A DNA stretch of 64,000 bases, from contig JAFBJZ010000863.1 in assembly GCA_016785225.1 (NCBI GenBank), positions 1,054,001 to 1,118,000 on the forward strand. Reading direction: 5' to 3'. Positions 1 through 12,473 of the stretch are shown here, piece by piece (positions within the stretch are counted from its first letter, which is position 1; each line of letters opens with the position of its first letter). The stretch comes from Psettodes erumei. Taxonomy: Eukaryota; Chordata; Actinopteri; Pleuronectiformes; Psettodidae. The notes under the pieces are model-generated. The model saw nothing but the letters and a program-made list of their open reading frames with translations, did not search any database and was not told where the DNA came from. The translations under genes and the position numbers were made by a program.

Positions 1-589
1 CCTCTCAACTCGGCCTTTATTTCGATCTGTGAGGCATCAGAAATGCGTCGCGCACAGTTGTGCAGCTATTGCGATGAAAGAAATCTGCCCAGAGACACGC
101 ACACGCAGACTCACAAGGTGAAAATGACACCAGCCATGCTGCTGCAGCTGGTAAAAAATAAAGCACGCAGACTACCATAAGAAAGTTCAACAGAAATAAA
201 AGTACAATCAGAATGATTAAAAGTACTAATAATCATTACAATTCAGTAAGAGAGGCAGCACTGGGTCTTCATACAGAGCAAATAATGAAGCATTATGCAG
301 GCGGTCACTTCAGTTAATTACTTTCTTCATCACTATCTAAAATTAGCCTCGCCGCTGTTTTCTGTCGCCGTTTTACGTCAAACGACAAAACTCAGACACT
401 ATAAAAATATCATCTCCACAAAGGCAGGTTCAGTAGGACTGTTTCTATGGAAACTGTCCAACATGCATTATGGTAATGTGGCGGCTGTCCAGAGGGAAAA
501 GGAAAACTTCAAAAATAATCTTCTCTGAAATGAATACAAATGGCAGATCTATTTCAGCTGAATTTAATTCACATCTAAGTGAAAATCAA
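1..589. other. noncoding, nothing recognised
   Basis: AT-rich unique sequence. One 77-codon frame (295-528) has no domain, signal peptide or splice context and is treated as chance. No repeat family is recognised. Confidence 0.6.
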
Positions 590-815
590 GACGAGGGAGG
601 GACGGAGTAACGCGGCCACTTTGGTCCAAAGCAAGACATCGCAGCCGAGATCCCCCGCGTCACGACTCCGCTCACGCTTCTCGCCCGTGCAGAGTTTAGA
701 TGAGCTCACGACACGGCGTGCACTGTTGAGCCTCCCCGCAGGACGGCCCTCGCCCTCACTGACAGGAAGTGAGGCCGCAGCCTTGGTAAAACTGTGCGTT
801 GTGTCGTGGACGTAA
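590..815. other. CpG-rich patch
   Basis: This short stretch has many CpG dinucleotides and GC-rich composition compared with the AT-rich flanks. Both strands carry open frames of about 80 codons over exactly this patch, which is a side effect of few stop codons in GC-rich DNA. A small orphan CpG island or exon edge is possible, but there is no TATA box, no convincing donor and no recognisable peptide. Confidence 0.35.
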
Positions 816-1719
816 GAGTGACCAGCTGATATGTTCACTGTATGAGCGCAGGTTAATTTTCCTTTTCATGGTCCTGTTACGCTTCTCCTTTGATTTCCTG
901 TGTTAGTTTTTTTTCCCAGTTGTTGGCATTTATTGGCATGTAACACGCTCTGTTATACAAACACCTGACGGTGCAGTCATTTGACAGAATAACTAATTTT
1001 GTATTTCCTGCAGGCAGATGTTTTCCACATCAGTCAGCATTTCAGCTCATTTCCCACAGACAGACCCATTTACAGGGGCATATATAGAAAAAAAACGATT
1101 GTGATTGAAGGATAGACAGGTAATGGTATAATATTTTCCGAACAGAGAAATCCTGCTGTAATCTGTGTTGCAAATTAGTTGCATATAAACAGGATTTCTA
1201 GGGGTCGGTGTGGTATGTAATGCTGCATTAAACCAGTAAATCAGCCAGCCAGCCTCCAAATGCGATTCACACTTTACCTCAATTGGTTTCATCTGCATCC
1301 ATATTCCCCTCTTAACCTTTCTCTGTGGTATGGGATTCTGCGCTCGCAAAGCTGCAGCCACATGTGACGCAAAAGCTTCCTGCAGGTTCAGACGCTGAAT
1401 ATTCATGTTTGGGAACCCAATATGGAATCGCACTTTGTGACCTTCATATGTATACGGCTACAGCGGCTGGCATTTCGGGAACAGAGGAGGCAGTTCTGCG
1501 GCCCGGTGATAAAGCTGATGGGGAGTCGCCGTGTAAGGTTAACGCAGATGCTGAAGTGAACATCCCCAGCACACAAATCTGCTTCCCCCTGACCGCGCAC
1601 ATTCACTTCATCTGATTGTCAGTTCCTATTTCTTTTTCTTTTTTTTTTCCAAGGCAGCGCAGTTATTAAGTGCCTCCTATACAGATTATCTGAATTATGC
1701 TAAAATAGCATTTCTGCTG
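816..1719. other. noncoding, overlapping chance frames
   Basis: Frames of 67-128 codons lie on both strands between 1047 and 1615 and overlap one another. None has a motif that I recognise. A T-rich run sits at 1629-1648. Nothing else is seen. Confidence 0.5.
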
Positions 1720-2110
1720 GCAACTTCACAGATGATTTAAATAACCCAGCCCCAGATTTATTTTAATCAATTTCATGTTTATTTCTCTGGAGATTTGCTG
1801 CTTTGTTTGTCTAATAAATCCACTCCTACAACCTCTCACGCGCAGGAGAAGATAATCACTTGAAAGTAGAACTTCCTTCCCTTCTGGTCATAACAGATTA
1901 TCCATCCATCAGATGAATAACAAATTCACTGGCAGTAATGCGGCTTTCACGTCATATAGGAAGGACTGTTTATATGTAATGAGTGTTTAGAAGGCATTTA
2001 AAATGATTGTATTTCAGTGCATCGTAGACCCAATGAAAAGGCATCCCTGGCCCATCGCTGATTTGAATATTTTAATCGTGACCCTTCCATTGAGTTGAAC
2101 CAACGATTTC
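1720..2110. promoter_or_regulatory. candidate conserved noncoding element
   Basis: Unique sequence without microsatellites. It contains clustered homeodomain-type cores such as TTTTAATCAATTT, TAATAAATCC, AGATAATCACTT and TTTTAATCGTG. This composition is typical of vertebrate developmental enhancers. Conservation is not tested here, so this is a by-eye guess. Confidence 0.2.
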
Positions 2111-3765
2111 TGTGGTGTTAGCGTGCAGGAGTCAGGCTGCGCCATCACCCGCAGAGGAGGTCGCGACTAAGCAGCGCCGATTTCCATACAGATTGCATTT
2201 GTCTCTGCCCGGCCGCCGCGGAGCATGTTGAAGATACGAGCGGGAGCTCGCGTTCGTGTTCCTCGACACAGCAGGGAGCGAGTTTACATCGGCACCTTTA
2301 GGTGGCCGCACGGGGGTCGCCGATAGATGTGAAACATAGATGTGAACAGTACATGAAACTGTAGCGCTCATTAATCAACATTTCTACTGCTCCAGTTCAG
2401 CTCACAGCGTTACGTTCGCACAGGCGACTCTCCCGAGCTGCGGTTTAAAAAAGCTACGCCGTAATAAGAAGTGATCCTTGTTGTGATGGTTCATTTCCCT
2501 ACTTCTCTACCAAGCATTAATTCTAATTACGGCCAAGCTGTTTCACCTTCCCCTCCGTGAGGATTTCCAGCGTCAGACCTTCCCGTCGGAGCCGGATCGC
2601 CGTGATGAAGCGGGGGAGGGGAGCATTCCTCTCTGCCAGGGAGGCAGCGCATTCATCACATGACACAGGCGGAGCCCAACATCTACACACATGACGCCAA
2701 GGTAGCGCCAGCACACACGTGTGCACGTCAGCTCGGTAATATCCCAGCAGTCAGGGCCTTTAATGCCGGGACACACTATGGCATCAGTCTAACGAATGAA
2801 TGTTCCTTCCTCGTGTATCTGTTCCTGCTAAATAAACAGAAACATGTGATTTATATAGTACTAGTAGTAGTAGTTGTGTCAGGTCACACGGCTAAAACAG
2901 CCTTCAGGCTCAAGAGTTCACTCATTTAGTTCATCTGGATTCTTGAAACAGCAGGATAATTCTTAATTCTGCCACGCCTGTCCCAATTTATAGGAAAAAA
3001 AATAAATAAAAAATCTGCATCAGGAGCAAACCAACCTTTTGCTCGAACACAGTGAGAGGATTTGGGCAAAGATTTGTTTTAATGATGTTTTTTTTTTTTT
3101 TAATGAGCCAAATGTCTGTTGTTTAGATGTGAGGTCAAACGAAACGAACGAAATGTAACGAAATGTAACGAAACCAAGTTTCATAATCCACAACATGATT
3201 TTATATTACTTTTTCAAAAAACAATATCATGACACAAAACAAGAAGATTGTGATAAAAAACAGCTGAACTTGTCATCATGTCACACACCCCCCCTTCAAT
3301 CCAGGTGTGAATAATGCGTCCCGCTGTTTTTGAAAGGATTATTCTCACAATATCTGTCTCCAGCAGTGAAGTTACAGCTCCAGGACACTGTGGGAAATGT
3401 GCTCATCATATTTTTACAAAGCCAGAGGGACGCCTTACCCTCAGCCCGTCCTCCACGCCTTCACTCCTTACAACTGACATTAGATATAAATCACGGGGCT
3501 GCAGAATCATCCAATACGGCCGTAATTTTTTTTTGGGGGAGAACGGTCTGATATTGAGCGTTCCACAGTTTGGCTGCCGCCCCCTCAGAGGCTCGATCGA
3601 CTCGGATCAGACAGACAGTAAATTTAGCTTATTTGACGTTGGCCACATGTGCAGGGGTCTGTGAGTGAGGATTACAGTGCAGAGACACTGTACGAGTGTA
3701 GAGGTGATGCAAGGCTGTCTTTGACCCGGTGAGGAGTGAACATTTAACCACAACATTCATTTCAG
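2111..3765. other. noncoding, simple repeats only
   Basis: A moderately CpG-rich part (2130-2340, 2540-2720) is followed by AT-rich sequence with a 14-bp T run at 3088-3101. A small tandem repeat lies at 3140-3174. Short frames on both strands (for example 3314-3664, 116 codons) show no family resemblance. Confidence 0.5.
3140..3174. repeat. short tandem repeat, unit GAAATGTAAC
   Basis: Two perfect copies of a 10-bp unit (AAATGTAACG at 3151-3160 and 3161-3170) are flanked by partial GAAACGAAC copies. The array is a minisatellite-like seed of about 35 bp. Confidence 0.85.
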
Positions 3766-3799
3766 CCAGGTGTTCCTAATAAACTGCCACCTAAGGGTA
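3766..3799 (+). mobile_element. relic terminus of a Tc1-like DNA transposon
   Basis: The stretch starting CAGGTGTTCCTAATAAAC matches the end of a common fish Tc1/mariner element that I know as CAGGTGTTCCTAATAAAG followed by TGGCCGGTGAGTGTA. The first 16 bases agree. The rest is diverged, and no transposase sequence is visible upstream, so this would be a solo decayed terminus. The match is from memory. A short chance match is possible. Confidence 0.45.
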
Positions 3800-6083
3800 C
3801 GTCCTCCCCTGTGTGGGCCAGGCATGGACGTAATTTGGTTTCCTGTATTAATCTGCTCACTTTATCCCGCAGATTAATTGAAGACACTCAGCCTGCAGTT
3901 ATAGTTATTAAACCATCAGTAACAGTAAAATCTCGTTCCTCTGATGTACTGTACGCTGTGTTACTGTGGGTAAACGTAACATCCTGTATTATTTATTTAA
4001 CTCTCACAGTGGCTCCTCTTCCGGGGCCTAATTTGAGACCATATCACAGTGTGGCAGCTAAGTAAATTGAGTTTTTCCAACAGGAGCGCTTGTTTTTCTG
4101 TCCTTGCGGGTTGAACTCCGACCCCGGCACCTCCCAGCAGGTGAAATTGAATTGTTGCTTTCGGTTATTCTCTCGGCGCGCGGGCGTCCGCCTGCACGCC
4201 GCAATTTGCCAGAGCTCGCACTCACCTTCCGCAGAGGTCAGCGAGTCATTTTCTCCTCAGAGGAATCCGTTTCCCCAAATTATTATATTTTGACAAACAA
4301 TCCCTGCCACCACTCACTCCACACATGAAGAGCGGGTCTGCTTTTCCTCACCACACAAAAGTGAGCCCGGCTGTCTCTGGGTAAGCGCCGCCAGCACCAG
4401 GGCAGCACTGATATTACATGTGCTTGTTATTTGTCTTCCACGACTTCACAACACAACTTTCAGCTGATTCCTCACCTCCAGCTCCTCAGCAGTTAAAAAC
4501 AAACCAGCCTGGTGTCAGGCGTCAGCGCATAATTAAAAATGAATGGTGCTGTGGAAAATGGATTGACACTTCTGTGTTCAGCTCTTCTACTGTGTGATGT
4601 GTTGAGGAAAGCTTTACGCTGACAGGGCTTTTCTTTTTATTCAGGACACTTATTAATCGATTTGTGAAATATGGAGATCTGTAAATAATCAATGAGCATT
4701 GATCCATGGCCAGGAATCGACACAATATTCAGATTATTTGGATTATTCGGATTGACTTTTGTGCACACACCTGCATATTTGCACAGCTGAATAAAATTAT
4801 TAATACATGAAGTTTTGTAAGGAGTTGTATTGTATAACATTTTCATTTTTTGTTGACATATTTGTATCAAACACAATCACAATAAAACAGAGGTTGTCCC
4901 GCTGATGATTGTGAGTCAGTGTGTGCATTAATCCCATCTCTGTGCGAAGGGAAAATGACTTGTTTTCCTGGGACCTGTGTAATTGATGCTGATGTGAGTA
5001 GCCGCTTTAAAAAGTGATGATACGCCACCATCATCATAATTACCTGAAAACTCCACTGGGAAGCCGGGCCAGAGTAAAAAAAAAAAAAAGAAAAGACAAT
5101 TCACTTCTAATGTGGTGTCTCATTACTTTTTTTTTTTTTTTTACATTTTTATTAATGTCACAACATCGTGAAAAATAAATAGGTTTTCCTTTTAATATGT
5201 TCCAATAAACGGACCATTTGAAAGCGGACGCCCATGGGATTTCTCCGGTTACGTGAAGCCTCAAGATTAATTCAAGTCATGCTGCAGTGGTGCACTTGAA
5301 GAAAGGAAACACCTGGAAACAATGCTGGGAATAATCACTTCATTTAGTGGAATGCATTCTCTAGAAGTGATATTAATTCATCCATTCTGCAGTGCACAGT
5401 AATCATTTATTGGGTATAGGACATTTATCTTCATTTCTATATTTGAACGGCTATTTCCTACGTTTTCTTGCCTAACAATGAGCACGTTGTTCAGCAACAG
5501 CTGAGACTCTTAAGGTAGTCGCATTGAAGAGTGTTTGTTTTTTTATGATTTTTTATGAAAAGAACGTATATTTACAGCACCAATACTTGTTAAGATGTTC
5601 AGCATGTAAAGGGTTTTTTTGGCAACTATTCTGAAATATTTGCAAGAATTATTTCATTGAGCTTGAGTTGAACTGTGTCATTTTTTTAACTGCTGAAGGG
5701 TGAAGGCAGCTAAATGCTAACGCTCTCCAGGTCAACAGTGAGTGAGAGAGTTTCATAAAAACAGTATGTTGGTATCTGCTGTACAATGGCTCCCAGACAG
5801 AAGAGAAACGTGTATAATTCAAAGATCCAACAGCTGTCAGAAGAAAAAAGTCAATGTACTTACACAACAGATACAAAGCTTTGGAATAAAATAACTAAAC
5901 TCTGCGCCGAGTATCTGACTTTTAAAGATGTTGCAGAAGCTCGAGCTGAACAAAGGTCTTAGGCTGTACAAGGCTGCTGGGGGCTAAATAAATTATTCAT
6001 CTTAGAATGTTACTAATTTATTGCTAATAGTATTTGCTATTATTAATGTAGGAGTACAATTACAGTGTTGGTAAAGATTTTAA
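3800..6083. other. noncoding, AT-rich
   Basis: Long AT-rich unique sequence with TAAT-rich parts (for example 4670-4820 and 5330-5480). Frames of 60-84 codons on both strands look like chance. The one structured spot is the A/T inverted repeat at 5074-5144. Confidence 0.55.
5074..5144. repeat. inverted poly-A / poly-T pair
   Basis: A GTAAAA.. run of 14 A (5076-5089) is followed 37 bp later by a run of 16 T ending in AC (5127-5142). The GTA and TAC edges also match, so a transcript could form a perfect A-U hairpin. The pair may derive from two opposed retroposon tails or simple slippage. Confidence 0.7.
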
Positions 6084-6830
6084 ATGGCATCAAATCTGGC
6101 GAGGAGAAAACACTCCAGCCGGCAGGCGAGTGAGACGAGAGCGAGGGCTGGAGGAGGAGGAGGAGGAGGAGGAGGCCGCATCCGCCCAAACGGCAGAAGA
6201 AGAGGGAGGAGGACGCTGCAGAGCAAATCCATCATGGCTGCCGGGGACGCAGAAGGCATGAGGGTGCTGATGTGAAGGGGTTAACTGCCGGCGTTTATCA
6301 TTGGCTCGGCGACGCAGACTGACACGTGAACTCGCATGTAGGTGAGAGCTAATCGATGGACCGATGTGCGGATTCCAACTCAATTAAGATAACCCGAATC
6401 CTCCAAGTGAAGGACTTGTGAATCGGCGCACATGCGAGTGCGCACATGCTTCTCTAAAGTATCTTATCTGCGAATGAATCCTCTATACTTTTAACCGCGG
6501 GAGTGTGTTTCCAATTTGCCCACGAGTCCATTAGCAATCAGCTTCAATTACCGACACTCTAATGGATGTTGACACCGAATCTGCTCCACTTGCAAATCCA
6601 GGAAGCTCGCCGCCGCAGATGAGCGGGAACGTTCCGTCAGCAGCTGCGGCAGATGCTGTTTGAGATTTGGCGCGTCAGCGGCCGACCAGACGAGCCGCGC
6701 GAGTCCGACCCACGTCTCGGGGCGTTAGAGGAGGCGGTTTCCAGGCTCGCGGTCGTGACAGAACTTCAAAGAGAAGCGGCCCGATTCAGAAGGAAGAGGC
6801 GCAGCGAGCTCTCGCACACAGGACTGACTT
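6084..6830. promoter_or_regulatory. CpG-island-like segment, possible promoter
   Basis: The GC content and CpG density rise sharply. Between 6661 and 6780 I count about 17 CpG by eye. The segment contains a (GAG)8 tract at 6151-6175 and is followed by strongly AT-rich DNA. Orphan islands like this often mark a promoter or a 5' untranslated exon. An ATG at 6562 in a short frame (33 codons, beginning MDVDTESAPLANPG) could be an upstream ORF or nothing. No TATA box or recognised coding exon is seen, and the direction cannot be assigned. Confidence 0.35.
6151..6175. repeat. (GAG)8 trinucleotide repeat
   Basis: Perfect GAG/GGA tract inside the CpG-rich segment. Read on the plus strand it gives a poly-Gly or poly-Glu run, on the minus strand poly-Ser or poly-Pro. 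This explains the low-complexity peptides in the frames that cross it. Confidence 0.95.
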
Positions 6831-7619
6831 TATTGCTTTTTCAATTACCTGCCTGCTACTGGAACAGCTATTGGACATTTAGTCTTCGATTGAGTTGAGT
6901 GTTGTCTTAACTTGTCCAACCTACTCCGAAAAAGTTTTCTGCGAAGGGAGCTCAGTGCTCAGTGCTTTACTTCTGACAACACATATGGGAAACAAATAAA
7001 TCAAGCAAAAAAAGAATAACTACATTTTCACTTATCGTGTATTTTTTCTTTTTCTTTCCTTTTGGAAACCAAAGCAGACTTTAATTTAATATTTGCGACA
7101 GAGCTTGAAACTGACACACAAAGAGAGTGGAGCATTGAAACACTGTTGGTAAACAGTGCATCGAAGCATTTCAAGCAAAGATTTTGGTTACTGAATATTT
7201 TTTAAAAAATTGATTTAAAAACTTTTTTGCTTTTTGGCTTCAAGCATGGATGTAACTGCTGGGAAAAAAAAATACATCGACCTCACAGTGAAGATTGTTA
7301 GTCACTTTGTGATTCTCATGTGTGTCAGGTGATTGACACGCAATTTAATCCCCTCAAGCTAAATAAAATGAGGGGGGGGCAGCTTGTTAAACTATCCAGC
7401 GCTCCGTATGTTTGACAATCTAATACAATCAGTGGCGGTTAAATGTGAGTCCTGATGTCTCAGTTTGACACCAGCAGAGGGGATGAACAGAAAAAGATCT
7501 CATTTATAATAACAGTAATACATTTCCATGTTTTTGGAAGAGACATACTTGCTTCTGTCAGAGTGACACAAATGAAATGAACCTCCAGATAAATCAAATG
7601 GCGCAGTACAACTTCTGTC
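6831..7619. other. noncoding, AT-rich
   Basis: AT-rich sequence with homopolymer runs. A pyrimidine-rich tract ending in CAG near 7075 looks like a splice acceptor, but no open frame follows. Nothing else is recognised. Confidence 0.5.
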
Positions 7620-7850
7620 TAATTCGGAATACAGACTCCCAACTTTTTCTCCCTCTCAAACTTAATTTGCCCTTCATTAGCGCGTATTATTCTCCCAGCT
7701 CTGTCTTCTTTGACAGACGGTAATAGCGCGAGTGATACAGGCGGCGAGTCGTGCATTTAAGTGATCAATTCAGGATGATTACAGACAAACCGCGGGTGAT
7801 TTTTATTCACCCAGCTTAATGATACTCCGTGTCAGACGTAGGCAAAGTGT
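7620..7850. promoter_or_regulatory. candidate conserved noncoding element
   Basis: Unique non-repetitive stretch with several ATTA/TAAT cores (TTCATTAGCGCG, GTAATAGCG, CTTAATGATAC) and little low-complexity sequence, enhancer-like in texture. Conservation is untested. Confidence 0.2.
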
Positions 7851-9214
7851 CAAACCCCCTCCACAAAATAACCCTCCATTTACTGTTTCCACAGAGCTGC
7901 TTTGCAACACAATGTTTTTCTTCTGATTATAAAGTAGATTTAAAAAAAAAAAAAAAAAAGCAATGGCTCACAAGTGCAGAGAGAAAATGTCCACTCTAAC
8001 AAAAAAGCTCTTTGTGTTTGGACAGAACAGAAAAAAGTCGTGATTTAACTTCTTCATATTTACAGGACTGCACCAAAAAATACTGCATACAGCTGTGAGT
8101 AATACTTTACCCAGTTGCATTATGGGAATTTAGGCTTCAGGACTTTAAAAACATCGTCAATATGGAACAATATTTTTCCAAAATGAGTCTCACAAAGCTG
8201 CACACTTTAATCACCATGGTAACCACGTGCCTGACGTGCCTCACCCAGCCTCGATCTATACAAATCTCATTCCAACCATGAAGCCTGAAGCCTCAGCCAG
8301 GTGCGGACAGAACAAAGCGTCCAGAAACTTCTCACCCAGACAGGAATATAAGAGTCGACGCACACTTCTCATTTTTCACATCTTTGCTGGAGGTGAAAAA
8401 AAAAAGGCTGCTACGCTCACAGGCCACAGTCACAATTTTTAAATTTGATTTCAAGCTGCGATCTACTTGCAATAATATTGGCCAAGCTGTAATGACAGAC
8501 CCACTGGAAGCAAGTGAGCGAAGGTCGACTTACTGAAGTGGCCGCTAAATGGTCAGATGAGGACATTTAGTTCCAATGTGGAACGACTGAAATATCTTTT
8601 TTGAAATCCATTCGCAGACTGTTATAGATTTTCCCTCAGTGAACCGCTATTACCGAGCGTAGTCGTGTGGACGGTTGAACATGGCCGGCACCGATTTGTT
8701 ATCTCGAAACACGCTCAGCTACTACAACACCCCGAGTAAACTCAATCACTATGACTGACTGAGCGTCGACAGCTACAACACAATCGATAACCCTGCTAAA
8801 TGAGGGGAACTGGGCTGCTGTGGAATATTACAGGATTTCACCAACAGTTAGCGTCGAGCGTGACGCCAAACGTCAGCGTGAGTCATCTGCTGCCGTCTCC
8901 AATCCTTCTGACGTCCGGACGTCCGTCCTGCGAGCGTCCTCGGCTTTCCTGGAAATCACCGACCGACACGCCGCCGTTGCTCTCCCCGTTTCTCAGAAGC
9001 AAAGACGCCACTTCGGGGAATTTGTATGAACGTATTAAACCTGTTGCTCGGGTCTATCCCCGTTGTAAAGGCCCATGCATACAACATAACTCCCATCATC
9101 CCAACACACACAGAGTCAGATATTGTCGTCGTGCACCTCAGAGGAAATCATGGCTTCTGTCCTGAAGGGACCAACACCATCAAATTAGTGATCACTGAAG
9201 CCGTGAATATGTGT
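7851..9214. other. noncoding
   Basis: Begins with an 18-bp A run (7942-7959). The 8640-9050 part is CpG-richer and carries frames of 69-121 codons in two frames, with no recognisable product and no splice edges. Judged noncoding. Confidence 0.5.
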
Positions 9215-9330
9215 TAGCGTTGCCTATTACGGTCACTAATTAATCAAGTGAGGGGGAATTTAAATAAACACCACATGGTGGGCTAATTGCTATGAGAACA
9301 ATTAAACGGATTTCATGTAAATATGACTAG
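9215..9330. promoter_or_regulatory. candidate conserved noncoding element
   Basis: Contains CACTAATTAATCAAG, GGCTAATTGC and ACAATTAAACGG within about 100 bp, a dense cluster of homeodomain-type sites in unique sequence. By-eye call only. Confidence 0.2.
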
Positions 9331-12298
9331 TGCTGCGATGGGCTGGAGCAGCTCAGGGAGAAAAACATGAATAAACAAACAAAAAAAGAGTCGTTCACAG
9401 TTAGACGATTATCGGTTCGTCATTAGCAGCAGATGGATTTTGTAAAACTCCAACCCCGTAGTGGTCTCACCCACAGGAAAAAGGAGTTAGTCTGGCATAT
9501 CATTTAAACGCTAACAACAAGATTATATGTTTTAATTACATTTTTCAATCATCTCTGTTAGAGAATAAAACACATTTTTAATGCAATCTCTTCTAAAGAG
9601 CAAGAAGTAAATTCTAAACCAATAAATCAGATTAAAAACAGCTCATTTGTTCATCACTCACACAGACATATAATGTCATACATAATGTTACACTAAATGC
9701 ATCTAGCAAATGAAGACCAAGGATTAGACTCCTGAAATACACAGAGCTTAGTTAGATCTTAGTCTGAGTGATGTTGGAGGAAATATATAATCATTTTCTC
9801 TGGTAAATCTGTTGGTGTTATGACTAAGTAACTTGAAGCAGAACTTTTTCAGGCAGGTTATCGTGTCCAGCAGCAAAGACTGAAGTCTTCTGCTTGAACG
9901 CCTTCATTTTTGGGAGACGAACAGACGAAGGTCTGTTTCTAAATAGAGCGAGTGGAGATGCTGATGTCTTTACTTCTCACTGCTGCCCACCAGAAAATAA
10001 TCCACATCAATATTCAGTAAACCTAAAAAATGCATCAAGCTTGAGGGAACCAAAAGTAGAAACTATAGAGCACGTCATCAATGTTTCATGTACTGCATCA
10101 TGCATGCTGTGGACAGTGCATTATCAACCTGTACTGTATCACAACAGTGACCTGAATGTTTGCCTCACGTGAAAGATTAATGAAAAAGCGCACAACATGT
10201 CAGTCACGCCGCTGCAGAGAACATTACCAGGCCCGAGTGGATTTTGGTCCAATATTTATTCCTGAAGGTGAAATACTGTTGTGCCTGAAGGCATTTTTAA
10301 TCACAAGTCCTAAAGTTTGTTTGAGGGGAACTTTTACCTGCGAAACACACGCTATCTGGCAAGGAGTCGGTTCATTCTGTTTATTATTAAACCTTCTACG
10401 AAAGTGAAAGAATTCAAAAAAATGTGGATGAAATGTTAAAATTTGTGTTCATTATAAAAACCTTTTCAAAGTTTCGGACATGTACATCACATGCTGCGGA
10501 CAAATCTGACATATCTGCATATTTACACTTCCACCACCCGCACATTATCATTTCTTTTTGAAGCCTGTATTTTAAAAAAAGAACAAACAAATATGACTCT
10601 AAGAATTAAAATACAAAAAGTAATCTTTTTTTTTTCAGTGAAATGATTAATGTTTTGTGTCAAAACTGGTTTAAAATGCCGAAGTGCCTCCAGTTGTATG
10701 GTACGTGCTTTAAATACGAGTGTAATGAATCATCCAAAATGCAGTTACTCTGATAAAACTGTGCATATTTAAACCAGAGACGGTAAACTGGAAATTGAAT
10801 TTTTTTTTTTTTAAAAAGTGCTCGATAACACGGCAGAGAGACGTGAGACAGAAGAACAAATACAGTTGTATGTTGGTGGCGTTGCAGCGCAGTGCACCTG
10901 CTGGGAGAAAACGAGGTTCTGTTCGATAACGACAATGAGGAAAGTTTTAGTTTATTAACGCCGGTGCTTCTAGGCAACCAAAGGCTCTCTTATAGAATAT
11001 TTTCCATGCAGTGTTCAGAATGAGTAGTTTGACTGGATAAACATTTGTGATAGTTTTAGCAATCACTGAATATGACTTCTAGCTACAAGGTGTTAATGGC
11101 TCTGTGGCTGCCCCTTTAACCAGCTTTAACAGCTCATTTACATTCATCATTTAACATCTTCACTCACAAGTTTCACCCTCGTTACAGTTTTAGCTGCGTT
11201 TGCTTGTAAATCTCTGCAGCCCTGGGCGTTAACAAAGTTACAGCTTCATTTTTAGAGCAACGATCTAAACACTCGATGTCTGCTGCTCCCGGTAAGGAGC
11301 TGGATCCAAACACTGGAGCTGAGGCAAGTAACTATAAGGTTGTACACATGGGTGCATTCAAACCATATTGCTTTTATTGTATTTTGATAGGGAAGACCAC
11401 AAGGGAGAAAAAAGGTTTGCAGCTGATCGGATTCTAGCCGCTCTCCCGGGTGCTCCGCGATCCAATTCAAATCGAATTCCTTAGCACCGGTCAGCCAAAC
11501 GGCGCTCTCATCTCTCAGCACCTGCAAAACGACACAAAGTGTTTTCACAACCACAGCACGGGTGACTAAACGCACACCGCAGCACCAAGCGTGGCTGTCC
11601 GTCGCGATGGCACGTTGCTACGTTTCAGGAAATACGTATTTTAATCTCTCAAAACCTCAGTCCTGTGATAAAATAATACGGCACATATTCCTCAGAGGGG
11701 TGTTGCTTCTTCACTTCCCAAATGATGCAGGGATGGAAAACATCTGTTCACAGCCATTACACGGAGCTGCAGTACGGCAGCTACCGACAGTAAAAGCCCG
11801 GACTCTAAACATAATGTGTCAGGACAATAAAGTGTTTTCATATAAAGCTCGACTGAGGGTTTTTCTATAAAGCAGTCTCCCCCTTGCTCTGTATTACGCA
11901 CTTCACGTCCCCAAAGTGAAGTTTTATTCTGGCCAGTTTTTACAGTTCTTGTTGAAGGTGGGATGACTAAAACGCCCTTGAGAAAGCTGCTGAGCCAGAC
12001 ATCGGCGTCGTTGTTGTAAAAGTTCATAAAAATTTATTCACTCAGTTTCTCAGAAGTCCTTCGCTGTCCTCCGACAGTAAGATTTAAAAAACACGAGGGG
12101 ATAAATACACGATCATCACAAACTGTGAAGATGACATTACTTTTTTTTTTTTTGCCTTTACTTCCCCCCAAAACCCACACGAGCATTTTTCTCCTCTTCA
12201 GTGTTGGGTAAACAGAAGGTGCTGAAGACGACACTCTGTTTTCAGAGTTTCCAATAAAGAGATATGACAGGATCTGCATATATTCTCCATGGATGGAG
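9331..12298. other. noncoding
   Basis: Unique AT-rich sequence with T/A runs at 10628-10638, 10800-10812 and 12141-12153. Frames of 80-111 codons occur on both strands (10660-10977, 11252-11575, 11692-12027, 12034-12351), mostly overlapping. None shows a known domain. Confidence 0.5.
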
Positions 12299-12330
12299 TG
12301 TGTGTGTGTGTGTATGTGTGTGTGTGTGTG
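12299..12330. repeat. (TG)n microsatellite
   Basis: Dinucleotide tract of 16 units with one TA interruption. It produces the His/Thr-rich start of a minus-strand frame, which is therefore not a gene. Confidence 0.95.
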
Positions 12331-12473
12331 CAAATCCTTCACCCGTATCACTGTATAATCACGTAGAGGAAACTTTTCTTCACAATATTTTTCCCCTCCA
12401 AGTTCTTCAACACTAAACCTTTTACATGAACCCTTACCTACCTACCAGTAACCTCGTGATTCTAAACAAGTAG

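Noticed and set aside
4383..4410. REST/NRSF-like site (CCAGCACCAGGGCAGCAC)
   Set aside because: The two half sites are one base too close for the canonical motif. A half-site near 15589 (TTCAGCACCA) also lacks its partner.
6090..6383. poly-Ser minus-strand frame
   Set aside because: Poly-Ser comes from the (GAG)8 tract in a CpG-rich patch.
7468..7485. possible CTCF site (ACCAGCAGAGGGGA)
   Set aside because: Matches only part of the core and lacks the GGC/GCGC side. Weaker than the 38156 site.
12034..12351. minus-strand frame with a HTHTH.. start
   Set aside because: The start is the (TG)n microsatellite read in reverse, the rest is unrecognised.
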